Below are positions 1 through 6,960 of a stretch of DNA of 19,489 bases, in pieces. The position numbers and the translations under genes are program-made. Position 1 is the stretch's first letter. Each line of letters begins with the position of its first letter. Location of the stretch: assembly GCA_002293315.1 (NCBI GenBank), contig DBCZ01000060.1, positions 8,482 to 27,970 of the forward strand, given 5' to 3'. The DNA is from Ruminococcaceae bacterium UBA945 (GTDB lineage Bacteria > Bacillota > Clostridia > Oscillospirales > Acutalibacteraceae). A model generated the notes under the pieces. It had not been told where the DNA came from. It worked only from the letters and a program-made list of their open reading frames with translations, and did not search any database.

Positions 1-6
1 TCGGCA

Positions 7-29
7 TGGTCCGAGTGACAGGACTTGAA
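7..29 (-). repeat. 23-bp copy of the tRNA-Pro 3' end (possible attachment-site scar)
   Basis: These 23 bases are identical to 147-169, which is the 3' part of the tRNA-Pro gene from the T-loop to the CCA end. The two copies are in the same orientation, 140 bp apart. Beyond the 23 bp the sequences diverge at once on both sides, and no anticodon or D-arm accompanies this copy, so it is not a second tRNA. Duplicated tRNA 3' ends are the usual trace of tyrosine-recombinase integration at tRNA genes, but no integrase is visible here, so that reading is inference. Confidence 0.6.
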
Positions 30-94
30 AAGTCGCAATCTTCGATTGCTTACTTCTCCACTCACTTCGTTCGCTATGCCTACGGTTCAAGTCC
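21..94. repeat. inverted-repeat element with an internal hairpin
   Basis: A 9-bp inverted repeat (ggacttgaa at 21-29 and ttcaagtcc at 86-94) encloses 56 bases. Inside is a perfect 6-bp hairpin, gcaatc-ttc-gattgc, at 35-49. Both arms of the outer repeat resemble the T-arm of the adjacent tRNA-Pro. No open reading frame is supported. It could be a small mobile or recombination-derived element or a structured tail of the tRNA-Pro region; the sequence does not decide. Confidence 0.45.
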
Positions 95-103
95 ATGAGA
101 CGC

Positions 104-146
104 AAAAACAAAGGCATGGACACTCCAAAAGAAATGCCCATGCCTT
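104..146 (-). terminator. Rho-independent terminator of tRNA-Pro
   Basis: Read on the minus strand, the 9-bp stem AAGGCATGG/CCATGCCTT (positions 146-138 and 119-111) begins immediately after the tRNA CCA and is followed by TGTTTTT (110-104). An 18-nt loop is larger than usual, but stem plus T-run directly behind a tRNA is a clear intrinsic terminator. Confidence 0.75.
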
Positions 147-222
147 TGGTCCGAGTGACAGGACTTGAACCTGCGGCCTCTTGACCCCCAGTCAAGCACG
201 CTACCAACTGCGCCACACCCGG
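147..222 (-). tRNA. tRNA-Pro (anticodon GGG)
   Basis: On the minus strand the acceptor stem CCGGGTG pairs with CACTCGG, followed by discriminator A and an encoded CCA. The anticodon stem CTTGA/TCAAG holds the loop CTGGGGG, giving anticodon GGG, which reads proline CCC/CCU codons. The T-arm GCAGG-TTCAAGT-CCTGT is intact. Length is 76 nt with CCA. The gene is monocistronic, with a good promoter upstream (242-270) and a hairpin terminator starting at its 3' end. Its 3' end is duplicated at 7-29. Confidence 0.95.
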
Positions 223-241
223 ATATGACGATAACTTTAAT

Positions 242-270
242 ATTATATAATAAGCCGCGGATAAATGCAA
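242..270 (-). promoter_or_regulatory. tRNA-Pro promoter
   Basis: On the minus strand, TTGCAT (270-265), a 17-bp spacer and a perfect TATAAT (247-242) lie about 20 bp upstream of the tRNA 5' end. Spacing and sequence fit a sigma-A type promoter. It is divergent from the gltX promoter. Confidence 0.75.
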
Positions 271-295
271 GACCCAGAGAATGAAATTTCCCCCT

Positions 296-323
296 TTGCT
301 TACGGGGGCTTTTGTAGTATAAT
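296..323 (+). promoter_or_regulatory. gltX-glnS promoter
   Basis: TTGCTT (296-301), 16-bp spacer and perfect TATAAT (318-323) precede the gltX ribosome site by about 25 bp. A short inverted repeat, ccccc at 290-294 and ggggg at 304-308, brackets the -35 box; it could be a leftover terminator hairpin or a protein site. The resulting leader is short (about 25 nt), with no room for a T-box riboswitch. Confidence 0.65.
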
Positions 324-355
324 ACAGTGCATAGCTTTTGATAGCGGAGGGAAAT

Positions 356-1804
356 ATGTTAAAGATTAGAACCAGATTTGCGCCCAGCCCGACAGGCATG
401 ATGCATGTCGGGAATCTTCGCACGGCGCTTTATGAATATCTCATCGCCAAATCGGGCGGCGGGGATTTCATTTTGAGGATAGAGGACACTGACAGAGAGC
501 GCTATGTCGAAGGCGCGGAGAAAGTAATATATGAGACGCTCGCCGAGGTTGGCCTGAAGCACGATGAAGGACCTGACGTCGGCGGGGAATACGGCCCGTA
601 TGTCCAGAGTGAACGCAAGGAGATATATAAGCCCTACGCTGAGCAGCTTGTGAAGGAGGGCAAGGCGTATTACTGCTTCTGCTCAAAGGAGAGGCTGGAG
701 TCTCTTCATAAGGACGGCGAATTCGGCGGCTATGACCGCCACTGCCGCGACCTCTCTGCCGGAGAGGTGCAAAAGCATCTTGACGCCGGCGAGCCCTATG
801 TGATTCGCCAGAAAATGCCGGTTGACGGCAGCACCTCGTTCGATGACTTGGTCTACGGTGAAATCAGCATTGAGAATAAGGAGATTGAAGACCAGATTTT
901 ATTGAAGTCAGACGGCTATCCGACGTATAATTTCGCAAATGTAATCGATGACCATCTCATGGAAATCACGCATGTCGTCAGAGGCAGCGAATATCTCACA
1001 TCTACGCCGAAATACTCGCTTCTCTACGAAGCATACGGCTGGGATATTCCCGTATATGTCCATCTGCCGCTGATTATGGGCAAAAACGAAGACGGCAGCA
1101 CGTCAAAGCTCTCTAAGCGGCACGGCTCGACGAGCTTTCAGGGCTTGGTGGAAGAAGGCTTTCTTCCTGAAACAATCACCAATTACATTGCCCTGCTCGG
1201 GTGGTCGCCAAAGGATAACAGAGAGAAATTCACACTCGCCGAGCTTGTGGAGAATTTCTCGATAGCCGGCATAAGCAAATCGCCGTCAATTTTTGACTAC
1301 GACAAGCTCACCTGGCTCAACGGCGAATATATCAAAGCAATGCCGCCTGAGGAGTTCCTTTCTCACGCGCAGGGGTATTATAAGGAGGTTTTCGGGAGCA
1401 AAGAGAACAATACAGAGATTCTCCGCTCCATTTTGCAACCGAGGCTTACAAAATTTACTGAAATCCCCTGGCTTCTCGCATTCTTTAAGGAGCTGCCGGA
1501 TTACCCTGCGGATTTCTTCATAAACAAGAAAAGCAAAACGGATTTACAGAATTCCCCGATCATGCTGAAAGCAGCCATTGAAGCCTTGGAGAGCCTTGAA
1601 GATTGGACGCTTGAAAGCATTCACGGCTGCCTGATTGCCCTGGCGGAAAAGCTCGGCGTGAAGAACGGCACATTGCTGTGGCCCGCAAGAATTGCAGCGG
1701 CAGGAACTGTCGTCACACCCGGTGGCGCAATGGAGATTTTAGCACTTCTCGGTAAAGATGAGGCTGTAAAAAGGTTAAAATCGGGGCTTGAGAAAATATC
1801 ATAA
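356..1804 (+). CDS. gltX: glutamate--tRNA ligase (GluRS)
   Basis: Class I aminoacyl-tRNA synthetase that charges tRNA with glutamate in the cytoplasm. The 482-residue product has the usual bacterial GluRS length. It shows the start FAPSPTG with the HIGH-type signature HVGN at 17-20, the ILRIEDTD block just after, and the KMSKS-type loop KLSKR at 251-255. The ATG at 356 is chosen because GGAGGG (346-351) sits just upstream; a TTG at 338 in the same frame would place the ribosome site inside the gene. The next gene, glnS, starts 10 nt after the stop, and its ribosome site AAGGAG (1803-1808) overlaps this stop codon. Whether this GluRS also misacylates tRNA-Gln cannot be read from the sequence. 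With a dedicated GlnRS next door, a discriminating enzyme is the simpler expectation. Confidence 0.97.
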   Translation: MLKIRTRFAPSPTGMMHVGNLRTALYEYLIAKSGGGDFILRIEDTDRERYVEGAEKVIYETLAEVGLKHDEGPDVGGEYGPYVQSERKEIYKPYAEQLVKEGKAYYCFCSKERLESLHKDGEFGGYDRHCRDLSAGEVQKHLDAGEPYVIRQKMPVDGSTSFDDLVYGEISIENKEIEDQILLKSDGYPTYNFANVIDDHLMEITHVVRGSEYLTSTPKYSLLYEAYGWDIPVYVHLPLIMGKNEDGSTSKLSKRHGSTSFQGLVEEGFLPETITNYIALLGWSPKDNREKFTLAELVENFSIAGISKSPSIFDYDKLTWLNGEYIKAMPPEEFLSHAQGYYKEVFGSKENNTEILRSILQPRLTKFTEIPWLLAFFKELPDYPADFFINKKSKTDLQNSPIMLKAAIEALESLEDWTLESIHGCLIALAEKLGVKNGTLLWPARIAAAGTVVTPGGAMEILALLGKDEAVKRLKSGLEKIS

Positions 1805-1814
1805 GGAGATTTAT

Positions 1815-3488
1815 ATGAGCACAGATTTGTCAAAAATAGAAAGCACAAGCTTTGTAGATGATTTCGTCATAGAAGACTTGAGCCCCGGCGGGGCATATGA
1901 GGGCATGACGGTTCACACACGCTTCCCGCCCGAGCCAAACGGTTATCTTCACATTGGCCATGCCAAGGCGATTTATGTGAATTTTGCAACTGCCGAGAAA
2001 TTCGGCGGCAAGTGTAATCTTCGCATGGACGACACAAACCCCGTCAAAGAGGACACAGAATATGTCGATTCAATGATAGAGGATATTCACTGGCTGGGCT
2101 TTGACTGGGAAGACCGCTTCTATTATGCCTCAGACTATTTCGAGGAGATGTATAACGGGGCTGTCGAGCTTATAAACAAGGGCTTGGCGTACATTGATGA
2201 CCTCACGCCCGAGCAGATGAAGGAGATGAGAGGAGACACCGAAACCCCTGCGAAAAGCCCGAACCGTGACAGGCCGATTGCCGAAAGCCTCGATATTTTC
2301 GCGCGTATGAGGGCGGGAGAGTTCTCTAACGGCGCATATACTCTCCGGGCGAAAATTGACCTCGCCTCGGGCAATTTCAATATGCGCGACCCGGTCCTGT
2401 ACCGCATAAGTCACGCCGAGCATCACAGAACCGGCGATAAATGGTGCATCTACCCGATGTATGACTATGCACATCCGTTTGAAGACGCCATAGAGTGCAT
2501 AACTCATTCTTTCTGCTCGCTTGAATTTGAAGACCACCGTCCGTTCTATGATTGGGTAATTGATAATGTCACACTGCCGTCAAGGCCGCGCCAGATTGAG
2601 TTTGCGCGCCTGAACATCACGCACACAGTCATGAGCAAGCGCAGGCTGCGTCTGCTGGTTGAGGAGAATCTAGTCAGCGGCTGGAACGACCCCAGAATGC
2701 CGACGCTCCGTGGGTTGCGCAGGAGAGGATATACGCCGCAGGCAATCAGGAATTTCAACTTCAGAAACGGAGTTGCAAAGGTAAACAGCACTGTTGACTA
2801 TGCCTTTTTGGAGTATTGCCTGCGTGAGGATTTGAACATCTCTGCAAAGCGTGTGATGGCCGTGCTTGACCCGATTAAGCTCATCATCATGAATTATCCG
2901 GAGGGCAAGAGCGAGGAATTCGAGATTGAGAATAATCCGAACAAGCTCGAAGACGGCAACAGGACGATTACCTTCAGCCGTGAAATGTGGATTGAGCGTG
3001 AGGACTTCATGGAGGAACCCGCCAAAAAGTATTTCAGGCTTTTCCCCGGAAACGAGGTGCGCCTTAAATCCACGTATGTAGTCAAATGCACGGGCTGTAA
3101 AAAAGATGAAAACGGCAATGTCACCGAGGTGTACGCTGAGTATGATGAGAACTCCCGTGGTGGAAACCCCGCCGACGGCAGGAAGATAAAAAGCACGATA
3201 CACTGGGTTGACGCAAAAACATGCTTCGACGCCGAGGTGCGGCTGTATGACAATCTCTTCACGGTGGAAAGCCCCGATGCAGAGAATTTCCTGGAGTGCA
3301 TGAACCCGGATTCGCTCAAGATTATCACGAACTGCAAAGTGGAGGAGAGCCTCAAAAGCGCCAAGCCGGAGGACAGATTCCAGTTTATGCGGCAGGGATA
3401 TTTCTGCGTGGACAATGTGGACAGCACAAGTGAGCATCTTGTTTTCAACAGAGCGGTTAAGCTCAAGGACAGCTTCAAGCCCGAATGA
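1815..3488 (+). CDS. glnS: glutamine--tRNA ligase (GlnRS)
   Basis: Class I synthetase that directly forms Gln-tRNA-Gln. The 557-residue product has PPEPNGYLHIGH with HIGH at 46-49, and the second catalytic motif VMSKR at 272-276 followed by the GlnRS-typical block WNDPRMPTLRGLRRRGY. The C-terminal half matches the anticodon-binding beta-barrel region of the GlnRS/GluRS family. ATG 1815 is preferred over an in-frame ATG at 1788 because AAGGAG lies 6 nt before it and 1788 would overlap gltX. It is coupled to gltX and followed by a hairpin terminator. Most Bacillota lack GlnRS and use GluRS plus the GatCAB amidotransferase, so this gene marks a lineage with the eukaryote/proteobacteria-type enzyme. 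Identification is secure. Confidence 0.97.
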   Translation: MSTDLSKIESTSFVDDFVIEDLSPGGAYEGMTVHTRFPPEPNGYLHIGHAKAIYVNFATAEKFGGKCNLRMDDTNPVKEDTEYVDSMIEDIHWLGFDWEDRFYYASDYFEEMYNGAVELINKGLAYIDDLTPEQMKEMRGDTETPAKSPNRDRPIAESLDIFARMRAGEFSNGAYTLRAKIDLASGNFNMRDPVLYRISHAEHHRTGDKWCIYPMYDYAHPFEDAIECITHSFCSLEFEDHRPFYDWVIDNVTLPSRPRQIEFARLNITHTVMSKRRLRLLVEENLVSGWNDPRMPTLRGLRRRGYTPQAIRNFNFRNGVAKVNSTVDYAFLEYCLREDLNISAKRVMAVLDPIKLIIMNYPEGKSEEFEIENNPNKLEDGNRTITFSREMWIEREDFMEEPAKKYFRLFPGNEVRLKSTYVVKCTGCKKDENGNVTEVYAEYDENSRGGNPADGRKIKSTIHWVDAKTCFDAEVRLYDNLFTVESPDAENFLECMNPDSLKIITNCKVEESLKSAKPEDRFQFMRQGYFCVDNVDSTSEHLVFNRAVKLKDSFKPE

Positions 3489-3493
3489 TTTAT

Positions 3494-3521
3494 GAGGCCG
3501 CTTTCAATATGCGGCTTCTTT
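3494..3521 (+). terminator. terminator after gltX-glnS
   Basis: An 8-bp stem (3494-3501 with 3511-3518, one G-T pair; core GCCGC/GCGGC) with a 9-nt loop follows the glnS stop by 5 nt and runs into a short T-rich tract TTCTTTC. The T-run is interrupted, so termination may be partial. Confidence 0.65.
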
Positions 3522-3531
3522 CATGTTGAGA

Positions 3532-3564
3532 TTGTCACCCGTGAACAAATAAATGAGTTGACAA
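3532..3564. promoter_or_regulatory. predicted BirA operator (biotin-responsive)
   Basis: Arms TTGTCACCC (3532-3540) and AGTTGACAA (3556-3564) form an imperfect dyad separated by 15 bp. This is the architecture of bacterial BirA sites (about TTGTnAACC, 14-16 bp, GGTTnACAA). The right arm covers the -35 box of the birA promoter, and the downstream genes are birA and bioY, the expected targets. Seen: the dyad and its position. Inferred: binding by the BirA encoded here. Confidence 0.65.
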
Positions 3565-3586
3565 TAAGCGGGTGAGGTGCTAATAT
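3558..3586 (+). promoter_or_regulatory. birA-bioY promoter
   Basis: A consensus TTGACA (3558-3563), 17-bp spacer and TAATAT (3581-3586) lie about 30 bp before the birA start codon. The -35 box lies within the right arm of the predicted BirA operator, so repressor binding would block RNA polymerase. Confidence 0.8.
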
Positions 3587-3615
3587 ATCAAGGAAAATGA
3601 AGGAGAGGGGAACGC

Positions 3616-4596
3616 ATGGCAATTCGTGAAAAAGTGCTTAATATGCTTGAAAACACAGTTGAAGCCATATCAGGTGAGGAGATAGCGCAAAGCCTGGGTG
3701 TGAGCAGGAACAGCGTCTGGAAAGCAGTAAATAAGCTCAAGGAAGAGGGATATGAAATTTCTGCGGTCACGAACAAGGGATACACGCTTGTTTCTGAGGG
3801 AGACTCAGTTTCGGAGTTCGCCGTGAAGAAATATTTAAGCAAAGAATGCGCAGAGATTCGCGTGATAGTGCGCGATGAGGTGACCTCAACGCAGACGGTT
3901 CTCAAAGAGCTGGGAGATAAAGGCGAAGCCGGAAATCTTGTTCTGATTGCCCACAGGCAGACGGCGGGCAAGGGGAGGCTCGGCCGCAGCTTTGAAGCTC
4001 CGAAAAACAGCGGCCTCTACATGAGCATTTTGCTCAGACCAAAATTCACGGCGGAGAAGGCGCTTTTCATCACAACTGCCGCCGCCGTTGCAACGGCAAA
4101 GGGCATAAAGCTTGTTACGGGCAAGGAAACCAGCATAAAATGGGTGAACGACGTCTATTATCAGAACAAAAAGGTGTGCGGTATTCTTACCGAGGCTAAT
4201 CTTGACTTTGAAAGCGGCGGGCTCAATTATGCCGTTCTCGGCATAGGCGTGAATATCACTGAGCCGCCCGGCGGTTTTCCGGAGGAAATCAGCAAGGTTG
4301 CGGCGGCTCTTTATGAAACCGCACCGCCGGAGCGGATAAGAGCCAGGCTAGCGGCGGAAATCCTCAACTCCTTCATGGGTTATTATAACCATCTTGAAGA
4401 GAAAGCCTTCATGGAGGAGTATCGAAAGCGCTCATTTCTGACAGGCAGGGAGATTGTCTTCACGCAGGGCGATATATCAGAAAGCGGCACGGTGGTTGAC
4501 ATAGACGACAGCGCGCGCCTGATTGTAAAGCTTGATTCCGGCGAGACAAAGGCCTATATGGCGGGTGAGGTAAGCATAGTAAAGAATTTTGCGTAA
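3616..4596 (+). CDS. birA: bifunctional biotin--[acetyl-CoA-carboxylase] ligase / biotin operon repressor
   Basis: Activates biotin to biotinyl-5'-AMP, transfers it to the biotin carboxyl carrier protein, and represses biotin genes when loaded with the adenylate. The 326-residue protein has an N-terminal winged helix (about 5-60; helix-turn-helix EEIAQSLGVSRNSVWKAVNK at 21-40), the adenylate loop GKGRLGR at 118-124 (GRGRxGR in most relatives), the core motif KWVND at 175-179, and a small C-terminal SH3-like domain from about 275. Start ATG has AAGGAGAGGGG upstream. The DNA-binding domain fits autoregulation through the operator at 3532-3564. bioY follows 15 nt after the stop, so ligase and transporter subunit are co-transcribed. 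Confidence 0.95.
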   Translation: MAIREKVLNMLENTVEAISGEEIAQSLGVSRNSVWKAVNKLKEEGYEISAVTNKGYTLVSEGDSVSEFAVKKYLSKECAEIRVIVRDEVTSTQTVLKELGDKGEAGNLVLIAHRQTAGKGRLGRSFEAPKNSGLYMSILLRPKFTAEKALFITTAAAVATAKGIKLVTGKETSIKWVNDVYYQNKKVCGILTEANLDFESGGLNYAVLGIGVNITEPPGGFPEEISKVAAALYETAPPERIRARLAAEILNSFMGYYNHLEEKAFMEEYRKRSFLTGREIVFTQGDISESGTVVDIDDSARLIVKLDSGETKAYMAGEVSIVKNFA

Positions 4597-4611
4597 AAAT
4601 AGGAGGAGAAA

Positions 4612-5166
4612 TTGGAGATTCAGTTTAAGAACAGAACACAGTCAATGATAATAACGGCACTTTTTGCGGCGCTGATAGTAGTGCTCACGATGATTTCATT
4701 TCCACTGCCCACAGGAATACCCGTCACTCTGCAAACCTTCGGCGTTGCGCTCTGCGGCTTTATGCTGGGAGCGAAAAAGGGAACAATCGCGGTGATGGTG
4801 TATATCATGCTCGGCATTGTCGGCTTGCCGGTGTTCACGGCTTTCGGCAGCGGGATAGGCAAGGTTCTCGGCCCGACGGGCGGCTTCATCTATGCCTTCC
4901 CGCTCATGACGATAATCTGCGGTCTAGCATTGAAGTTTAAGCATAAATGGCTTTCAATAGTTGTGGGCACGTTATCAATCCTTGTGCTTCATTTCTTCGG
5001 TATGTTGCATCTTTCAATCGTAAGCAATATAAGCTTACTTGAGGCCTTTCTCGCGGCGACTGCACCGTTTCTTATAAAAGATGCTGTCTCGGTTGTGGCG
5101 GCTTACTTCATCGCGTTCGGCGTGAACAGACAGCTTGTGAAATCAAGGCTTGTAATAGAGAAGTAA
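4612..5166 (+). CDS. bioY: biotin transporter substrate-binding subunit BioY
   Basis: S component of an ECF-type biotin transporter in the cytoplasmic membrane. The 184-residue, strongly hydrophobic protein has about six membrane segments and the family motifs IPVTLQTFGVALCGFMLG and GLPVFTAFGSGIGKVLGPTGG. The start is a TTG at 4612 with AGGAGG (4601-4606) 5 nt before it; the next in-frame ATG (4645) lies inside the first membrane segment region and has no ribosome site. No EcfA/EcfT genes are adjacent, so BioY would use shared energy-coupling components encoded elsewhere or act alone. Its position after birA and the BirA operator make biotin uptake the clear role. Confidence 0.95.
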   Translation: MEIQFKNRTQSMIITALFAALIVVLTMISFPLPTGIPVTLQTFGVALCGFMLGAKKGTIAVMVYIMLGIVGLPVFTAFGSGIGKVLGPTGGFIYAFPLMTIICGLALKFKHKWLSIVVGTLSILVLHFFGMLHLSIVSNISLLEAFLAATAPFLIKDAVSVVAAYFIAFGVNRQLVKSRLVIEK

Positions 5167-5178
5167 AACAGTTAAAAT
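5150..5178 (+). promoter_or_regulatory. possible internal promoter for the dehydrogenase gene
   Basis: TTGTAA (5150-5155) inside the 3' end of bioY, a 17-bp spacer and TAAAAT (5173-5178) precede the dehydrogenase start by about 33 bp. This would let the dehydrogenase be expressed independently of biotin control. No terminator separates it from bioY, so read-through is also possible. Confidence 0.45.
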
Positions 5179-5211
5179 AGGCTAAAACATATTGCTTTTC
5201 TGGAGGATATA

Positions 5212-6234
5212 ATGAAAGCTTCGCTTTTTATGGGAAAAGGCAGGTTCGAGGTAAAGGACGTTGAAATCCCGCATATAGGTTCGGGAGATATACTTGTTCG
5301 GAATAAATTCTGCGGCGTTTGCGGAACTGACGTACATATTTTCCACGGCGAGCCGGGCTCTGCCGATGTGAATCCGCCGGTTGTGCTGGGGCATGAGTAT
5401 TCCGGTGAGGTGGTGGAAATCGGCGAAAATGTCAGAAGTATTAGGGTCGGCGACCATGTGACGATTGACCCAAATATATATTGCGGGAAGTGTCGATTCT
5501 GCCGAAACGGCAAAAAGCAGCTCTGCGAGAGCATGGAGGCCATCGGCGTGACGAGAGACGGCGGCTTTGCAGAATACAGTGTTGTGCCGGAGAGCCAAGC
5601 CTTTGTTCTTAACGGCAAGATGCCTTTTGAAATCGGTGCGATGGCGGAACCTCTTGCGTGCTGCATTCACGGGATAGACTTGGCCGACATAAGAGCCGGC
5701 GACAGGGTGGTTATAATAGGCGGCGGTGCGATAGGGCTGATAATGCTACAGCTTGCGAAGCTTTCGGGCGCTTCTAAGGTACTTTTAAGCGAGCCTAATG
5801 CAAAGCGCAGGGAAGCGGGCTTGCATCTCGGCGCAGATTATGCCGTAGACCCGACAAAGCCCGGCATCTATGAAGAAGTGAACTCGCTTCTTGAAGCAGA
5901 CGGCGCGGACGTAGTAATTGAGTGTGTGGGGAATACTCCCGCGGTGGACAGCGCTTTGAAATTTGCCGCCAAGGGGGCGAATATACTGCTCTTCAGTGTG
6001 CCGAAGGTTGATGCCACGTATAATTTGCAGCTTTTCGACATCTTTAAGAAAGAGCTGACAATACGCGGCTCGTTCGTGAATCCGGACACACACCAGCGGG
6101 CGGTTGATTTAATAAATTCCGGCAAGCTCAATTTCGCGCCGATTATAACGCATACCTTCACACTTGACGAATTGCCCGAAGCAATCGCGATGCAGATGAG
6201 CGATGAATCCATCAAGGTGGTAGTAAAAGCATAA
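5212..6234 (+). CDS. zinc-dependent medium-chain dehydrogenase (sorbitol/threonine/butanediol dehydrogenase-like)
   Basis: NAD(P)-dependent oxidoreductase of the zinc-containing MDR family. Of 340 residues, the catalytic zinc region shows C37 in GVCGTDVH and H61-E62 in GHEY. The structural zinc site is the four-cysteine set C91, C94, C97, C105. The Rossmann fold has the glycine motif GGGAIG at 170-175. Both zinc sites are complete, so an active enzyme is expected. Substrate cannot be assigned from sequence: polyol, threonine and 2,3-butanediol dehydrogenases share this pattern. GGAGG (5202-5206) supports the ATG. It lies 45 nt after bioY, with a possible own promoter, and ends at a strong bidirectional terminator. 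No link to biotin metabolism is apparent. Confidence 0.9.
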   Translation: MKASLFMGKGRFEVKDVEIPHIGSGDILVRNKFCGVCGTDVHIFHGEPGSADVNPPVVLGHEYSGEVVEIGENVRSIRVGDHVTIDPNIYCGKCRFCRNGKKQLCESMEAIGVTRDGGFAEYSVVPESQAFVLNGKMPFEIGAMAEPLACCIHGIDLADIRAGDRVVIIGGGAIGLIMLQLAKLSGASKVLLSEPNAKRREAGLHLGADYAVDPTKPGIYEEVNSLLEADGADVVIECVGNTPAVDSALKFAAKGANILLFSVPKVDATYNLQLFDIFKKELTIRGSFVNPDTHQRAVDLINSGKLNFAPIITHTFTLDELPEAIAMQMSDESIKVVVKA

Positions 6235-6288
6235 AAAGAACCCATCACAAACTACGCTTACGCTTCGTATGTGATGGGTTTGCATTTT
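6233..6288. terminator. bidirectional terminator between convergent genes
   Basis: A perfect 11-bp stem, aacccatcaca (6239-6249) and tgtgatgggtt (6270-6280), extends inward with TACG/CGTA (6253-6256, 6266-6269). On the minus strand it is followed by TTCTTTTT, a good T-run; on the plus strand by the weaker tgcatttt. It serves the convergent dehydrogenase and HD-protein genes. Confidence 0.85.
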
Positions 6289-6289
6289 A

Positions 6290-6958
6290 TCAGAGAATCT
6301 TCGTGTTATTGATGATGAGTTCAAACACCAAGCCGAGATGCTGTGCCGCCTTTCGGCAGAGCACCATTCTTTCGAGGAAAATCTCGAAATACTCCATGAC
6401 AGGGCAGATAGCTGTGTCAATTACCACGTTGAAGATGCAGGAGGAGGTATCCTTGTCAATTTTAAGAGAGGTGCTTTCAACTGCATAATTCACCCTGTCA
6501 TGTATATCAAGCGCTAGAACGGCGTCTTTTCGGACTCTTGTACGCCGCACGTCGCTCTTATCTGAGAGAATCAAAGCGGCGGCGAGAGGATTTACGGGGT
6601 ATGCTGTTTTTTCATCATGATAGCCGATAGCTGAGCAAATCTGCGCCACCTCATCGGGCGGCATATCAAGGCTTCTGAGAATCGAGAAAGCCAGGGCTGC
6701 ACCCGTATGCGCATGGTCGCAGCGATTCATCGCATTGCCGATGTCATGGATATATCCGGCAATGGCGGCAAGCTCGCACGTGCGCTCGGGAAAATCAAGA
6801 GAAGCCAGAATATCGCGCGCATAGTTGCTGCTCCTCTTGGCGTGGGCGAAGCCGTGTTCGGTGAAGCCCATCTCGTGAAGTGAGGCGTCAGCCGTCTCAA
6901 TGAGGGCATTTATTTCTTTGTTATGGAAAATTTCATCGGGCTTAATCAAATCACTCAT
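6290..6958 (-). CDS. HD-domain phosphohydrolase-like protein
   Basis: A 222-residue soluble protein with an HD-superfamily core: H39 in HGFAHAKR, the H71-D72 pair in GYIHDIGN, histidines in DHAHTGA (about 81-87), YHDE further on, and a final metal-binding aspartate in SDKSDVRR. This matches metal-dependent HD phosphohydrolases; the substrate (nucleotide or second messenger) cannot be told. ATG at 6958 is chosen because GGAG lies 5 nt before it within the last codons of pepV; a GTG at 6964 has no usable ribosome site. The start is 2 nt from the pepV stop, so the two are translationally coupled. A role connected to the peptidase is suggested only by this coupling. Confidence 0.85.
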   Translation of the reverse strand: MSDLIKPDEIFHNKEINALIETADASLHEMGFTEHGFAHAKRSSNYARDILASLDFPERTCELAAIAGYIHDIGNAMNRCDHAHTGAALAFSILRSLDMPPDEVAQICSAIGYHDEKTAYPVNPLAAALILSDKSDVRRTRVRKDAVLALDIHDRVNYAVESTSLKIDKDTSSCIFNVVIDTAICPVMEYFEIFLERMVLCRKAAQHLGLVFELIINNTKIL

Positions 6959-6960
6959 AA

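Noticed and set aside
1..29. A second tRNA gene at the left edge
   Set aside because: Only the T-loop to CCA part matches; the sequence next to it (read as tRNA 5' part) has no anticodon stem, D-arm or acceptor strand.
324..355. T-box riboswitch or leader control of gltX
   Set aside because: The predicted leader is only about 25 nt, and no specifier stem or T-box sequence is present.
338..355. TTG start for gltX at 338
   Set aside because: It would place the clear ribosome site GGAGGG inside the coding region; ATG 356 matches the family start.
1788..1814. Upstream ATG start for glnS
   Set aside because: It overlaps gltX and lacks a ribosome site; AAGGAG is correctly spaced for ATG 1815.
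2670..3437. 255-residue open frame on the minus strand within glnS
   Set aside because: It lies opposite a strongly conserved synthetase gene, shows no recognisable motif and has no promoter or ribosome site; a coding shadow.
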